From Chryseotalea sanaruensis (GTDB lineage Bacteria; Bacteroidota; Bacteroidia; Cytophagales; Cyclobacteriaceae): 64,000 nt of DNA. Below are positions 42,421-51,417 of this stretch, one piece after another. Every line of letters begins with the position of its first letter. The stretch's first letter is position 1. The stretch lies in contig NZ_BHXQ01000002.1 in NCBI RefSeq assembly GCF_003990915.1, forward strand, positions 558,001 to 622,000, in the 5' to 3' direction. The translations under genes and the position numbers were made by a program. The notes under the pieces are model-generated. The model made no database searches. It saw only the letters and a list, made by a program, of their open reading frames with translations, and was not told the DNA's origin.

Positions 42421-45101
42421 TGAAAAGATTTGTACTATTTTTTTTACTGCTAACATTTTTTGTAACAGCCGCATCTGCACAATTTAGACGAAGCCGTGAT
42501 CGTGCTGGCAGTGCAAGCGACAATAACCTTAACTATGCTAACCCAGGTGAATACACACTAGCTGGAATAGAGGTTGCTGGTTTAAATGTGCTGGATAAAA
42601 ACTCCATGATAGCCCTTACGGGTTTGAAAATCGGAGATAAAATTAAAATTCCAAGTGATGCCATTTCTGGTGCTATTCGTAAACTCTGGAAACTTGGTTT
42701 AGTGGGCGATGTCACCATTAAGGTTGATCGCATTGAAGGCAGTGATGTTTACCTTATACTCGAACTTTCTGAAAGACCACGACTAACCGCTTTCTACTTT
42801 ACAGGGATTAGCAAAGGACAAGAGTCTGCTTTGAAAGAAGACCTCAGTTTGATACGTGGTAAAATCGTTAATGATGCCTTAATCAGGAACACAGAAAATG
42901 CAGTTCGCAAACACTTTGTTAAAAAAGGTTTTCTAAACACAGATGTTAAGATAATTCAGGAGCGTGACACACTTAACAGAGAAGGCATTAAACTAAATAT
43001 TGAAGTAAGGCCTTACTCTAAAGTAAAAATTAATAGAATCAATATTGAAGGTAACCAAGAAGTTTATGCCGGTAAGTTGAAACGCAAATTAAAATCAACC
43101 CACGAACATCCACGCCTTACTTTGCACCGGGCCATTGCCAGGTCATTATTTACAAAACAGGTTTGGAAAATGGGTGACTCAGCTACATGGACAGATGTAA
43201 AAACATTTCTAAACGATAACGTAAAGTTGAATGTATTTGCCGGCTCTAAATACATTAAAACAGATTATGAAGAGGACAAAAAGAAACTGATCAGTTTCTA
43301 TAACTCTAAAGGTCACCGCGATGCAGAAATTTTGTTTGATACCGTATTTGCACACAACAAAAAAACAGTTGATGTAAATATTAAGTTGACAGAAGGCCCG
43401 AAGTATTATTTCAGAAACATCACATGGAAAGGCAATTATATTCACAACAATAAAACGCTGGAGTCTATTTTAGGTATTAAGAAAGGTGATGTTTATAACA
43501 GAGAGTTATTAGATCGTAAAATATCTTTCGATCAAAAAACCGGAATGGATATCAGCGGTCTATACATGGATGACGGCTATTTATTTTTCAGCATACGTCC
43601 ATTTGAACGCATCATAGAGGGTGATTCAATTGACGTGGAGATGAGGATATTTGAAGGTGAGCAAGCTATAGTAGACGAGGTTACTTTTACAGGTAACCAA
43701 CGCACGAGTGATCACGTGGTGCGCAGAGAATTAAGCACGTTGCCAGGTCAAAAATTCAGACGGTCTGATATTATCAGAACGCAACAGCGACTTGGACAAT
43801 TGGGTTATTTTGATCCTGCTCAAATCGGACAAAATATTATGCCTAACCCTGCTAATGGTACTGTTGATATAGAGTGGCAACTCCAGGAACAATCAAACGA
43901 TCAGATTCAACTCTCTGGCGGCTGGGGTGGTCAGTTTGGTTTTGTTGGAACCTTAGGACTTACATTTAATAATTTTTCGCTTAGAAACGTGCCTAAAATA
44001 AAAGAGTGGAGGCCCTTGCCTGTGGGTGATGGACAACGCTTATCTGTTCAGGCACAAGCTAACGGCAGAACCTATCAAAACTATAGCTTCTCATTTACGG
44101 AGCCATGGTTAGGCGGTCGTAAGCCTCACTCACTTACGGTCAGCTATTCACGCTCTTTCTCCAGATCTGCGGGTTTGGGTGCAACCAGCTTCTTCGATCT
44201 TAACTCACTCATTAAGTTAGATAACATTTCAATTGGTTTAGGACGCTTCCTGGAGTGGCCAGACAACTACTTCACATTAAATAACTCTTTGTCGTTCTCT
44301 TCATTTAACCTGGAGAATATTAACTATGGCTTAGGATGTAGTACCTGTAGCTCTTACGCTATATCGTTAATTACTTCTATTTCAAGAAGCAGTATTGATG
44401 ATCCGCGTTATCCGGCACAAGGTTCTCAGATATCGCTAACCACAACACTTACACCTCCATATTCAGGCTTTAATAAAAAGGACTATACAAACATTTCCGA
44501 TGAGGAAAGGAACAGGTTTCAGGAATACCATAAGTGGATGTTTGATGCAAAGTGGTACTTACCTTTAGACAGGAAGAAGAAACTAGTAATTGAAGCAAAG
44601 GCACACTTCGGATTTCTGGGAGCCTATAACGTAAACAAAACGGGTATAGGACCATTCGAACGTTTTTATCTTGGTGGTGACGGTCTGGCCGGTGGATTTA
44701 GCTCATTTGTATTGGGTCAGGAAGTTGTTGGTTTAAGAGGTTATGAAAATAATGCCATTACCCCACCAGACTATGGAACAGGAAATTCAACCTCGAATGT
44801 TAGAGGAGGTATTGCATATGATAAATTTGGTTTAGAGTTGCGCTACCCCGTAACTACTGGTAATACAGCTACCATTTACGGGTTCGCCTTTACTGAGGCA
44901 GGTAACAACTGGGGCAATTACAAAGACTTTAATCCGTTTAAGATGTATCGTTCGGCAGGTTTTGGTGCTCGTATATTTATGCCAGCATTTGGTCTGATCG
45001 GACTTAACTGGGCTTACGGATTTGATACCGTGCCTCTTGGCGGAAGAGGTGTTATCAGCGGATCTCAGTTCCACTTTACTATTGGACAACAAATTCGTTA
45101 A
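42420..45101 (+). CDS. bamA: Outer-membrane assembly factor BamA
   Basis: An 893-residue outer-membrane protein that folds and inserts beta-barrels. Order: signal peptide (1-21), POTRA-type repeats (about 45-470, e.g. GLKIGDKIKIPSDAISGAIRKLWKLGLVGDVTI), then an Omp85 barrel with the conserved SFSFTEPWLGGRKPHSL stretch and the loop-6 VRGYEN-like motif as VGLRGYENN. The C-terminus ends in a basic residue (FTIGQQIR) rather than the aromatic residue of E. coli BamA. Overlaps uppS, and the Skp-like genes follow at 2 bases. Confidence 0.96.
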   Translation: MKRFVLFFLLLTFFVTAASAQFRRSRDRAGSASDNNLNYANPGEYTLAGIEVAGLNVLDKNSMIALTGLKIGDKIKIPSDAISGAIRKLWKLGLVGDVTIKVDRIEGSDVYLILELSERPRLTAFYFTGISKGQESALKEDLSLIRGKIVNDALIRNTENAVRKHFVKKGFLNTDVKIIQERDTLNREGIKLNIEVRPYSKVKINRINIEGNQEVYAGKLKRKLKSTHEHPRLTLHRAIARSLFTKQVWKMGDSATWTDVKTFLNDNVKLNVFAGSKYIKTDYEEDKKKLISFYNSKGHRDAEILFDTVFAHNKKTVDVNIKLTEGPKYYFRNITWKGNYIHNNKTLESILGIKKGDVYNRELLDRKISFDQKTGMDISGLYMDDGYLFFSIRPFERIIEGDSIDVEMRIFEGEQAIVDEVTFTGNQRTSDHVVRRELSTLPGQKFRRSDIIRTQQRLGQLGYFDPAQIGQNIMPNPANGTVDIEWQLQEQSNDQIQLSGGWGGQFGFVGTLGLTFNNFSLRNVPKIKEWRPLPVGDGQRLSVQAQANGRTYQNYSFSFTEPWLGGRKPHSLTVSYSRSFSRSAGLGATSFFDLNSLIKLDNISIGLGRFLEWPDNYFTLNNSLSFSSFNLENINYGLGCSTCSSYAISLITSISRSSIDDPRYPAQGSQISLTTTLTPPYSGFNKKDYTNISDEERNRFQEYHKWMFDAKWYLPLDRKKKLVIEAKAHFGFLGAYNVNKTGIGPFERFYLGGDGLAGGFSSFVLGQEVVGLRGYENNAITPPDYGTGNSTSNVRGGIAYDKFGLELRYPVTTGNTATIYGFAFTEAGNNWGNYKDFNPFKMYRSAGFGARIFMPAFGLIGLNWAYGFDTVPLGGRGVISGSQFHFTIGQQIR

Positions 45102-45103
45102 AC

Positions 45104-45640
45104 ATGCAAAAACTGCTGCTTACAAGCCTATTCTGCATTTTCGGCCTGACTTTTGTAAATGCTCAACGGTTCGGGTACATCGACACGGATTATATCCTGA
45201 AGAAAATGCCGGAATACAAGAAAGCAGAGGATGAAATAGGCCAGCTTTCGCAAGCATGGGAAAAGGAAGCGAGCGAGATGGCCAAAGGCATAGAAGGAAT
45301 GTATGCTGCGCTACAAGCGGAACAAGTTTTGTTAACAGACGAAATGAAAACGGAACGGGAAAAGGCTATTAAACTAAAAGAAAATGAACTGAAGGAATAT
45401 CAGAAAAAAGCTTTTGGTTTTGAAGGGCTACTTTTTTTGAAGAAGCAGGAGTTAATAAAACCTGTGCTGGATAAAATTTGGGACGCAGCGGATAAAGTGG
45501 CCAAGCAAAACAACCTTGCTATTGTGTTTGATAAAGCAGGACAACTCGTGATGATTTATACAGACCCACGCTACGATTATACAGAATTTGTACTTGAAGC
45601 TTTGGGCCTGGGCGATCCAAACGATACTATTAAAAATTAA
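45104..45640 (+). CDS. OmpH/Skp-family periplasmic chaperone, copy 1
   Basis: A 178-residue exported protein: signal peptide (1-20, VNAQ), then FGYIDTDYILKKMPEYKKAEDEIGQL leading a long coiled-coil tentacle (about 45-120) and a C-terminal beta part (KQNNLAIVFDKAGQLVMIYTDPRYDYTEFVL). Skp holds unfolded outer-membrane proteins on the way to BamA. The gene starts 2 bases after bamA. Confidence 0.92.
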   Translation: MQKLLLTSLFCIFGLTFVNAQRFGYIDTDYILKKMPEYKKAEDEIGQLSQAWEKEASEMAKGIEGMYAALQAEQVLLTDEMKTEREKAIKLKENELKEYQKKAFGFEGLLFLKKQELIKPVLDKIWDAADKVAKQNNLAIVFDKAGQLVMIYTDPRYDYTEFVLEALGLGDPNDTIKN

Positions 45641-45696
45641 ATTATACTTTTACACAACCATAGAAAACAAGAATCATCCAATTGAACTTTGAATTA

Positions 45697-46245
45697 ATGA
45701 CCATGAGAACACTATTTTTCCTTTTTGCTTTCGGATTAGTAACATCTGTAGCAAGTGCGCAGACACCTTCTAAAGTAGGTTCTGCTGACGTAGATTATAT
45801 TTTTAGCCAGATGCCAGAATTTAAGCAGATTGATGCTGACTTAAAATCCCTTGAAAACATGCTTAAGAAAAACCTTGAAGCAAAAGGTCAGGAGTTTCAA
45901 CGCAAAGTGGCCGAGTACCAACAGAACGAAGCAACAATGTTGGACGCTGTAAGACAAAACACTCAAAGAGAATTACAACAACTTCAAGCTAATCTTGAAA
46001 AAATGCAACAAGATGCACAGGCTGAAATTCAAAAGAAGTCAGGAGCTTTAATGGAACCGGTTTACACTAAAGTAGGTAAAGCCATTGAAGATGTAGCGAA
46101 AGAAAATGGTTACACCTTTATCCTAAACCAACAGATTGGTGGTTTGGATGTGATTCTGTACGGTGACCAAAATGCAGATGTTTCCGACCTAGTATTGAAG
46201 AAGTTGGGAGTTACTCCAGTGGCTGCACCAGCACCTAAAAACTAA
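45697..46245 (+). CDS. OmpH/Skp-family periplasmic chaperone, copy 2
   Basis: A 182-residue paralog of the preceding protein: signal peptide ending VASAQ, VGSADVDYIFSQMPEFKQIDADLKSLE, a Gln/Lys-rich coiled coil and a C-terminal Skp-like beta section (NGYTFILNQQIGGLDVILYGD), with an Ala/Pro tail. The frame also opens with TTG 15 bases earlier; I chose the first ATG, and a second ATG two codons later is equally possible. It closes the envelope operon at a strong terminator. Confidence 0.92.
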   Translation: MTMRTLFFLFAFGLVTSVASAQTPSKVGSADVDYIFSQMPEFKQIDADLKSLENMLKKNLEAKGQEFQRKVAEYQQNEATMLDAVRQNTQRELQQLQANLEKMQQDAQAEIQKKSGALMEPVYTKVGKAIEDVAKENGYTFILNQQIGGLDVILYGDQNADVSDLVLKKLGVTPVAAPAPKN

Positions 46246-46264
46246 TCTCTAATAATATTAAATG

Positions 46265-46297
46265 AAAAGCCCTCCTGTTTATTCAGGGGGGCTTTTT
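46265..46297 (+). terminator. Rho-independent terminator of the bamA-skp operon
   Basis: A 13-base stem (arms 46265-46277 and 46284-46296, one G-T wobble) rich in GC at the centre, with a 6-base loop and a run of five T at the end. It stands 19 bases after the second Skp-like stop and just ahead of ldcA. Confidence 0.9.
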
Positions 46298-46307
46298 AAT
46301 TTTATGC

Positions 46308-47228
46308 ATGATTCAACCTCCAGCTTTAAAACAAGGTGATAGTGTCGGCATTGTTGCGCCAGCGCGAAAAATCGATTCAATGCTAATTGATACTGCTAAA
46401 GCTATGCTTGAGTCGTGGGGGCTTAAGGTTGAAATTGGTCAGCACATTTTCGTTGATGATCACTCCTATTTTTCAGCTAGTGATGAGAAGCGTATTCACG
46501 ATTTTCAAACATTTTTAAATGCAGAACACATTCGAGCGATTATTTGCGCAAGAGGAGGTTATGGCAGTACAAGAATTATTGACCGTTTAGATTTCAGTAA
46601 TTTTTTACAGCGACCCAAATGGATTACGGGTTATAGCGATATCACCGCGCTACATCTGATGTTGCAATCAATACAAGTGCAAAGCATGCATAGCACTGTA
46701 CCTGCATTATTTACTAAACCAGACGCAGATTTATCTGTAGCTTATTTGAAGAATATGCTTTTTGGTGAAAGACCAACCATACAAGTAAAAGCAGATGAAA
46801 AAAATCGATTAGGTCTGGCAAATGGTCGCTTAATTGGGGGTAATCTATCATTATTGGTCGATTCACTTGGCACAAGTTCGGAAATTGATACTAGCGGAAA
46901 AATTCTCATCATTGAAGATGTAGGAGAACACTATTATCGTCTTGATCGAATGATGGTTCAATTGAGAAGATCAAATAAATTGAAAAATTTATCCGGTTTG
47001 GTCGCAGGTTATTTTACGGACATAAAAGAATCTGTTCTGCCTTTTAATGAAACTGTGAAAGACATTATTCTTAATCATACAAAAGAGTATAATTTTCCTG
47101 TTGCCTTTAACTTCCCCATAGGACATGAAGAGCCAAATCTTCCTTTTGTTGAAGGTGCCAATGCTATGCTCGTTGTTAACGAACAGGAAGCAAGTCTCTC
47201 TTACAAAAAGGAATTAATTAATCCGTAA
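46308..47228 (+). CDS. ldcA: LD-carboxypeptidase (muramoyltetrapeptide carboxypeptidase)
   Basis: A 306-residue serine peptidase (family S66) that trims the terminal D-Ala from murein tetrapeptides in recycling. Catalytic residues in the family order: S110 in ITGYSDITALH, E203 in IIEDVGEHYYRLDRM and H273 in IGHEEPNLPF. CARGGYGSTRIID is also present. No signal peptide, so it is cytoplasmic. Its 3' end overlaps the end of the convergent lysE-type gene by 28 bases. Confidence 0.93.
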   Translation: MIQPPALKQGDSVGIVAPARKIDSMLIDTAKAMLESWGLKVEIGQHIFVDDHSYFSASDEKRIHDFQTFLNAEHIRAIICARGGYGSTRIIDRLDFSNFLQRPKWITGYSDITALHLMLQSIQVQSMHSTVPALFTKPDADLSVAYLKNMLFGERPTIQVKADEKNRLGLANGRLIGGNLSLLVDSLGTSSEIDTSGKILIIEDVGEHYYRLDRMMVQLRRSNKLKNLSGLVAGYFTDIKESVLPFNETVKDIILNHTKEYNFPVAFNFPIGHEEPNLPFVEGANAMLVVNEQEASLSYKKELINP

Positions 47229-47812
47229 GCGCCCAGTATAAGAAGTGTTGCTGCAGGCACATATTTGAGAACTGAATTTCCTCGCATGTAAACCGCTGCC
47301 TTAGTGGCCAGGTAAGCAATGAGCATAAAAAAACTAAGTGCCCCTAAAACTACACCGATCAGGTATGCGTGTAAATCGTAGCTACTATTAATAGTTAACC
47401 AGTGCTGACTTTTTAAATAAGCAGTTATAGCAATCCAATAAGGTATTGCCAGAGGATTTAAAACACCCAGGATTAGACCCTTTCCAAAACCAAAGGCTTT
47501 GGCGTCTACTTTTTTTATGTGTTGCCTTCTCAGCGAAACCAAATTGAGTATGCCAAGTACCAGCATCACACTTGCGCCTATGCGTTCAAAGTTTTCTACA
47601 ATGCCCGGTGTAGACGTAATTAACGTTTCAAAATGAATAGCAATCCAACAGTAAGGATATTCAACCAAGGCTGCGGCAATGGAAAATTGCCATGCTGCTT
47701 TTAGTTTATTTTCTAATCCTAACTGAAGCACACTAAGGTTAAGCGTACCAGGGGGAATGGTGCCTATAAAGCTAAACACAAAAGCTATGCTAAAAGCACT
47801 AAGTACACTCAT
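47201..47812 (-). CDS. LysE-family exporter
   Basis: A 203-residue, six-helix protein of the LysE/RhtB amino-acid exporter superfamily. Seen: FSFIGTIPPGTLNLSVLQLGLENK at the N-terminus (family GPxN-like site) and ILGVLNPLAIPYWIAITAYL in the middle. The substrate is unknown. Its start overlaps the end of the ATP-grasp gene (ATGA), which suggests it exports the product of that ligase. Its 3' end overlaps ldcA. Confidence 0.85.
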   Translation of the reverse strand: MSVLSAFSIAFVFSFIGTIPPGTLNLSVLQLGLENKLKAAWQFSIAAALVEYPYCWIAIHFETLITSTPGIVENFERIGASVMLVLGILNLVSLRRQHIKKVDAKAFGFGKGLILGVLNPLAIPYWIAITAYLKSQHWLTINSSYDLHAYLIGVVLGALSFFMLIAYLATKAAVYMRGNSVLKYVPAATLLILGAYGLINSFL

Positions 47813-48852
47813 GGCTGCACAGCTGTTTTAAATTTTTGATAAAACATTTTTGCTTCAGTGTAAGTAAGGTAAACGGCACCTAGCTTATTATTTTCTTGGG
47901 CTATTTTAAAAATATAGTGCCAATGTGTAAACATAACCCCCACAGCTTTCCAGAATGAAAAACCTGGTTGATAAATATGTGCCGGCTCAGCTCCACAGCC
48001 ATTCAACTCTAAAATTTTAATTCTACCCGCGGTTAATGCGGCTACTGATTCGCATCGAAGATCAAATCTTCCGTAGTAAAAACCTTCAATTTGATTACTG
48101 ATTTTATCAAAGCTGTTATTCAGTTCTTCGCTGATCAGATGATTGCTATTAAGAAATGTGGTTCCCAGACAATGGTTTCCAATAGCATTAAGTAAGAAAA
48201 TCTCCCCTGATGGAATTACACGATTGAGTTGAGCGGTATGCTGCAACTTTAACGTATCCCACTGCAATTTTGCACGATCCTTACTGAGGATTAATTCCTG
48301 CAATGAGCTCTTACCATTTCCTGTTACAGTAAGTAGTTCTTTCCCTACTATTGAAAAGACCTCTCCTTTTATTTGAGAAGGTAATCGTCTGTAAAAAACA
48401 CCAAACTCTTCTGGCAGATCAACCAATTCCTGCACAAGAAAATCAAATTTGAAAGTGCTAATGTATTGCTGTGCTTCTGCTTCGTTAGCAATTCGCTTTA
48501 CCCGATAACCTCGTTCCCCTAAGTCGGGTTTAAAGATTACAGGGAAAATCAAACCTGCTTCATTCATCTGTTGTAGCACATGAATAAAACTGCTGTTATG
48601 TTTGATGAAAATGGTTTTTGCTTTATATGCTTGAGGAATCTTATCGAGAATTTTGAATTTTGATTCTCCGAACATACCGCCCATTTCTATTCCAGTATTT
48701 GATGCGGTGAAAAACAGAAAAGATCTTGCTCTTAATGAAAGCCACAAATAGTAAAACAACACTGGAAATTGTAGAATGCCAAAGGGCCAATATTCCCAAT
48801 GACGCAGCTTAATCATGAAATTACTACGCCAAAAACGATTGAAAATGGTCAT
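47809..48852 (-). CDS. ATP-grasp ligase-like protein
   Basis: A 347-residue protein with an ATP-grasp fold. Seen: FPVIFKPDLGERGYRVKRI (ATP-grasp loop and K), DFLVQELVDLPEEFGVFYRRLP, GKEL...TVTGNGKSSLQELI, FYYGRFDLRCESVAAL and the metal-binding ILELNGCGAEPAHIYQP, close to D-Ala-D-Ala-ligase-like carboxylate-amine ligases. An N-terminal hydrophobic segment (about 22-48) suggests membrane attachment; a start 12 codons later (MIKLRHWEYW) is possible. Specificity unknown. Translationally coupled to a LysE-type exporter. Confidence 0.8.
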   Translation of the reverse strand: MTIFNRFWRSNFMIKLRHWEYWPFGILQFPVLFYYLWLSLRARSFLFFTASNTGIEMGGMFGESKFKILDKIPQAYKAKTIFIKHNSSFIHVLQQMNEAGLIFPVIFKPDLGERGYRVKRIANEAEAQQYISTFKFDFLVQELVDLPEEFGVFYRRLPSQIKGEVFSIVGKELLTVTGNGKSSLQELILSKDRAKLQWDTLKLQHTAQLNRVIPSGEIFLLNAIGNHCLGTTFLNSNHLISEELNNSFDKISNQIEGFYYGRFDLRCESVAALTAGRIKILELNGCGAEPAHIYQPGFSFWKAVGVMFTHWHYIFKIAQENNKLGAVYLTYTEAKMFYQKFKTAVQP

Positions 48853-48860
48853 GCAGAAAA

Positions 48861-49379
48861 CTATAAGAGCGCCTTGTTTTCGGCTTCCTTATGTCTAATG
48901 GTGGAGGCGGCAACACCAAAATCAGAGGGTAGCGTAATATAGTGTGCTACTTCTTTAATGCCAATTTTCATGATGGCCATGTGATGTACCGCATGCTCAA
49001 TGTTGTACACAAGCTCACGCATAAAATTAGTCTCAATTGTTATAAAGTCATCGGCAGATAAGTCATAGCTAACTTCTAAGATCAAGCCTTTGTCGTGATG
49101 GGGTTGTTGAATGAATTCCTTTATGCGTTGTATAGCTGCCAAAGCAATATACTTATCACTTTCAATTAGCTTATCATGAGCGCGTTTATCATAATTAATG
49201 ATGCCATGCTCAAACCCCCTTTCAAAACAAATAAAAAACTCAAGCGTGTGACGCAAGTGTTGACCAATAGTAGAATGGTTTAATGTAGCAACCGGTTGGC
49301 TGAAGTCAGTCGGCTTAATATGCTCAACCAGGTCAGTAAGCTGATTCAAAATATTTTTGCAGGCTTGTCGCGGCTCCAT
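48861..49379 (-). CDS. DinB-superfamily protein
   Basis: A 172-residue DinB/YfiT-like four-helix protein. Seen: TIGQHLRHTLEFF (H41, H44) and NIEHAVHHMAIMKIGI (H129, H132 or H133), the three-histidine metal site. It is unlike the DinB-like protein at the left end apart from the fold. Function unknown. A TTG start six codons earlier exists; the ATG is preferred. The ATP-grasp gene begins 8 bases after its stop on the same strand, so they may share a transcript. Confidence 0.84.
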   Translation of the reverse strand: MEPRQACKNILNQLTDLVEHIKPTDFSQPVATLNHSTIGQHLRHTLEFFICFERGFEHGIINYDKRAHDKLIESDKYIALAAIQRIKEFIQQPHHDKGLILEVSYDLSADDFITIETNFMRELVYNIEHAVHHMAIMKIGIKEVAHYITLPSDFGVAASTIRHKEAENKALL

Positions 49380-49504
49380 AAAGTTTATCCTTAACAAATA
49401 TAAAATAAAAGCTATCTAAAAAAGTATAACCCTTGTACAGGGATAGCATAGATACGGTAAAATTCTCTAAGTGGTTTTTTAGACTATATAATTTGTCGTT
49501 TACC

Positions 49505-49984
49505 TTACCTTAATGGAAACCTGGTTTTGTCAGGAAACAGGATTTTAAGCTCACGCCAGACTAGTTCAGTTTCATATCCCTTTTGTATGGCATAACGGGA
49601 TAGACGGTCACGAAGCGAAAAGATATTATCTACTTCTATGCCTGGAGCCTTTTTGCTTAGTAGGTTTTGGAGGGTATCAATATATTCATCTTCCCCAATT
49701 TCCTTAAGACCAGCCTGGATACAATGATTGGTAAGTTTGCGTTGTTCTAACGCATTGACGATTTTAAGCTTACCCCAATGCTTGAGTCGGAACTTACCAT
49801 TGGTAAAGGCCTTGGCAAAACGTTCTTCGTTTAAAAAGCCCTCGGCAATCAGGTGATGAATAATTTCATCTACCTCATCACCGCGCATACCTAACTCATA
49901 AAGCTTGGTTTCAACATCTTGATGGCATCGTTCCTGGTATGCACAGAAACGGTAGAGCTTAATTTTAGCCTCTTGTACCGTCAT
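49505..49984 (-). CDS. recX: Regulatory protein RecX
   Basis: A 159-residue helical protein that binds RecA filaments and tunes recombinase activity. Seen: KLYRFCAYQERCHQDVETKLYELG, FLNEERFAKAFTNGKFRLKHWGKLKIVNALEQR and the three tandem helix repeats typical of RecX. recA itself is not in the window. The gene starts 16 bases after the stop of the upstream YcxB-like gene. Confidence 0.9.
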   Translation of the reverse strand: MTVQEAKIKLYRFCAYQERCHQDVETKLYELGMRGDEVDEIIHHLIAEGFLNEERFAKAFTNGKFRLKHWGKLKIVNALEQRKLTNHCIQAGLKEIGEDEYIDTLQNLLSKKAPGIEVDNIFSLRDRLSRYAIQKGYETELVWRELKILFPDKTRFPLR

Positions 49985-50000
49985 GACTACCGCTGATTTG

Positions 50001-50477
50001 CTACTTAATAAGGCCTTTAGTTTTTAGTACGCTGTTAACAAACTTTCTTTCGTTATCGGTATTAAAAATTTTATAAGGCAGGTAAATCATCTGAGCCTTA
50101 TTTACCATTAAGATGAAAGCATCTTTTCCGGCTTTGGCACTTTGTATCATATCCCACTTCATTGGCATGCCCTCGCGCGGGTTAATCTTCATAAGTATTT
50201 GCTGGCTGCTGATCTCGTATGAGAACTTCTCGAAAAGCATTTTGCCTTGTTCAAGTTGGGTAACACCAAAAAACTGTACCCACCAGAACACAACGTAAAG
50301 TGCTAAACCAATGAAAGCAGCAATAAACCACCAGATACTAAAAATCCAAAGTGCACCCAGGCAAATAACAAGTGCAGCCAAGGCGGCAATCCAACCCTGC
50401 TTCAGTAGTATATTAGTAAGTGCCACTTTGATGTAGACCTTTTTATCGAGTTTATAGTTTTTAGTTTTTACGATCAT
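50001..50477 (-). CDS. YcxB-like membrane protein
   Basis: A 158-residue protein with two helices (about 29-48 and 52-71) and a C-terminal soluble YcxB-like domain (FEKFSYEISSQQILMKINPREGMPMKWDMIQSAKAGKDAFILMVNKAQMIYLPYKIF). The role is unknown. It lies between nadC and recX on the same strand with gaps of 22 and 16 bases, so the three are likely co-transcribed. Confidence 0.8.
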   Translation of the reverse strand: MIVKTKNYKLDKKVYIKVALTNILLKQGWIAALAALVICLGALWIFSIWWFIAAFIGLALYVVFWWVQFFGVTQLEQGKMLFEKFSYEISSQQILMKINPREGMPMKWDMIQSAKAGKDAFILMVNKAQMIYLPYKIFNTDNERKFVNSVLKTKGLIK

Positions 50478-50499
50478 TTCGTTCTTATATTATTTGTTC

Positions 50500-51363
50500 T
50501 TAATTTTTTTCAGCCTTTAAACTTAAATCAAGACTTCTGTAAGAGTGTGTTAATGCACCAACAGAAATATAGTTTACCCCACATTCTGCAACGCTTCTTA
50601 AAGTTGTCTCAGTAATTCCGCCACTGGCTTCAGTTTTAGCTTGGTTGGCAATCAAAGTTACGGCAGCCTTCATTGTAGCGATATCCATGTTGTCTAACAT
50701 AATAATATCTACCCCACCAACGGCTAAAACTTCCTCAACTTCAGCCAGTGTTCTGGTTTCTACTTCTATTTTTAATCTTTTATTTGAGGCGCGAAGATAA
50801 TCTTTTGTTTGATTGATCGCTTGGGTAATACCACCAGCCATATCGATATGATTGTCTTTAAGCATTATCATATCATAAAGACCTATGCGGTGATTTTCAC
50901 CACCACCTATTTTCACTGCCCACTTTTCTAAAAGCCTGAAATTGGGGGTAGTTTTGCGGGTATCTAATAGCCTTGTTGAGGTTCCTTCGAGGAGTTTTAC
51001 AAGCTTGTTGGTTTTGGTAGCAATGCCACTCATCCGTTGCATGCAGTTGAGGACAAGCCGTTCGCAGGTAAGAATTGAGCGAGATGAACCCTGCACAGTA
51101 AACGCACTATCGCCTGTTTTTACAACAGCACCATCATTTAAAAAGCTTTTTATTTCAAGATTGGTGTCAAATTGTCGAAAAATTTCGATCGCCATCTCCA
51201 CCCCGGCCAATATCCCGTTATCCTTTATTTTTAGCACTGCTGTACTCCTTGCTTCTTTAGGAATGGAAGAAAGCGTACTGTGGTCGCCATCGCCTACATC
51301 TTCGGCAAAGGCACTTTTAATAAAGTCCTGAAGGAATTGGGTGGTAATATATTCTGGGCGCAC
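50500..51363 (-). CDS. nadC: Nicotinate-nucleotide diphosphorylase (carboxylating), quinolinate phosphoribosyltransferase
   Basis: A 287-residue enzyme converting quinolinate and PRPP to nicotinate mononucleotide in NAD synthesis. Seen: AEDVGDGDHST, LLDTRKTTPNFRLLEKWAVKIGGGENHRIGLYDMIMLKDNHI (substrate-binding core), VEVETRTLAEVEE-type and IMLDNMD, and the C-terminal SGGITETT. The start is GTG, and the next Met is too far into the domain, so it is well supported. A perfect -7 box ends 4 bases before it. Confidence 0.96.
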   Translation of the reverse strand: MRPEYITTQFLQDFIKSAFAEDVGDGDHSTLSSIPKEARSTAVLKIKDNGILAGVEMAIEIFRQFDTNLEIKSFLNDGAVVKTGDSAFTVQGSSRSILTCERLVLNCMQRMSGIATKTNKLVKLLEGTSTRLLDTRKTTPNFRLLEKWAVKIGGGENHRIGLYDMIMLKDNHIDMAGGITQAINQTKDYLRASNKRLKIEVETRTLAEVEEVLAVGGVDIIMLDNMDIATMKAAVTLIANQAKTEASGGITETTLRSVAECGVNYISVGALTHSYRSLDLSLKAEKN

Positions 51364-51367
51364 GGCA

Positions 51368-51375
51368 CAAAGGTA
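51368..51375 (-). promoter_or_regulatory. -7 box directly ahead of nadC
   Basis: The reverse strand reads TACCTTTG, a full match to TAnnTTTG, ending 4 bases before the nadC GTG. A start of transcription at or next to the first codon would make the mRNA leaderless. Confidence 0.6.
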
Positions 51376-51417
51376 ATGGCAGAAATTGATATGGGAAGAA
51401 GGCTTCTTACGGAATAC

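Noticed and set aside
49398..49504. tRNA or small RNA gene in the gap before recX
   Set aside because: No T-loop consensus or cloverleaf pairing; only a weak CCCT/AGGG stem.
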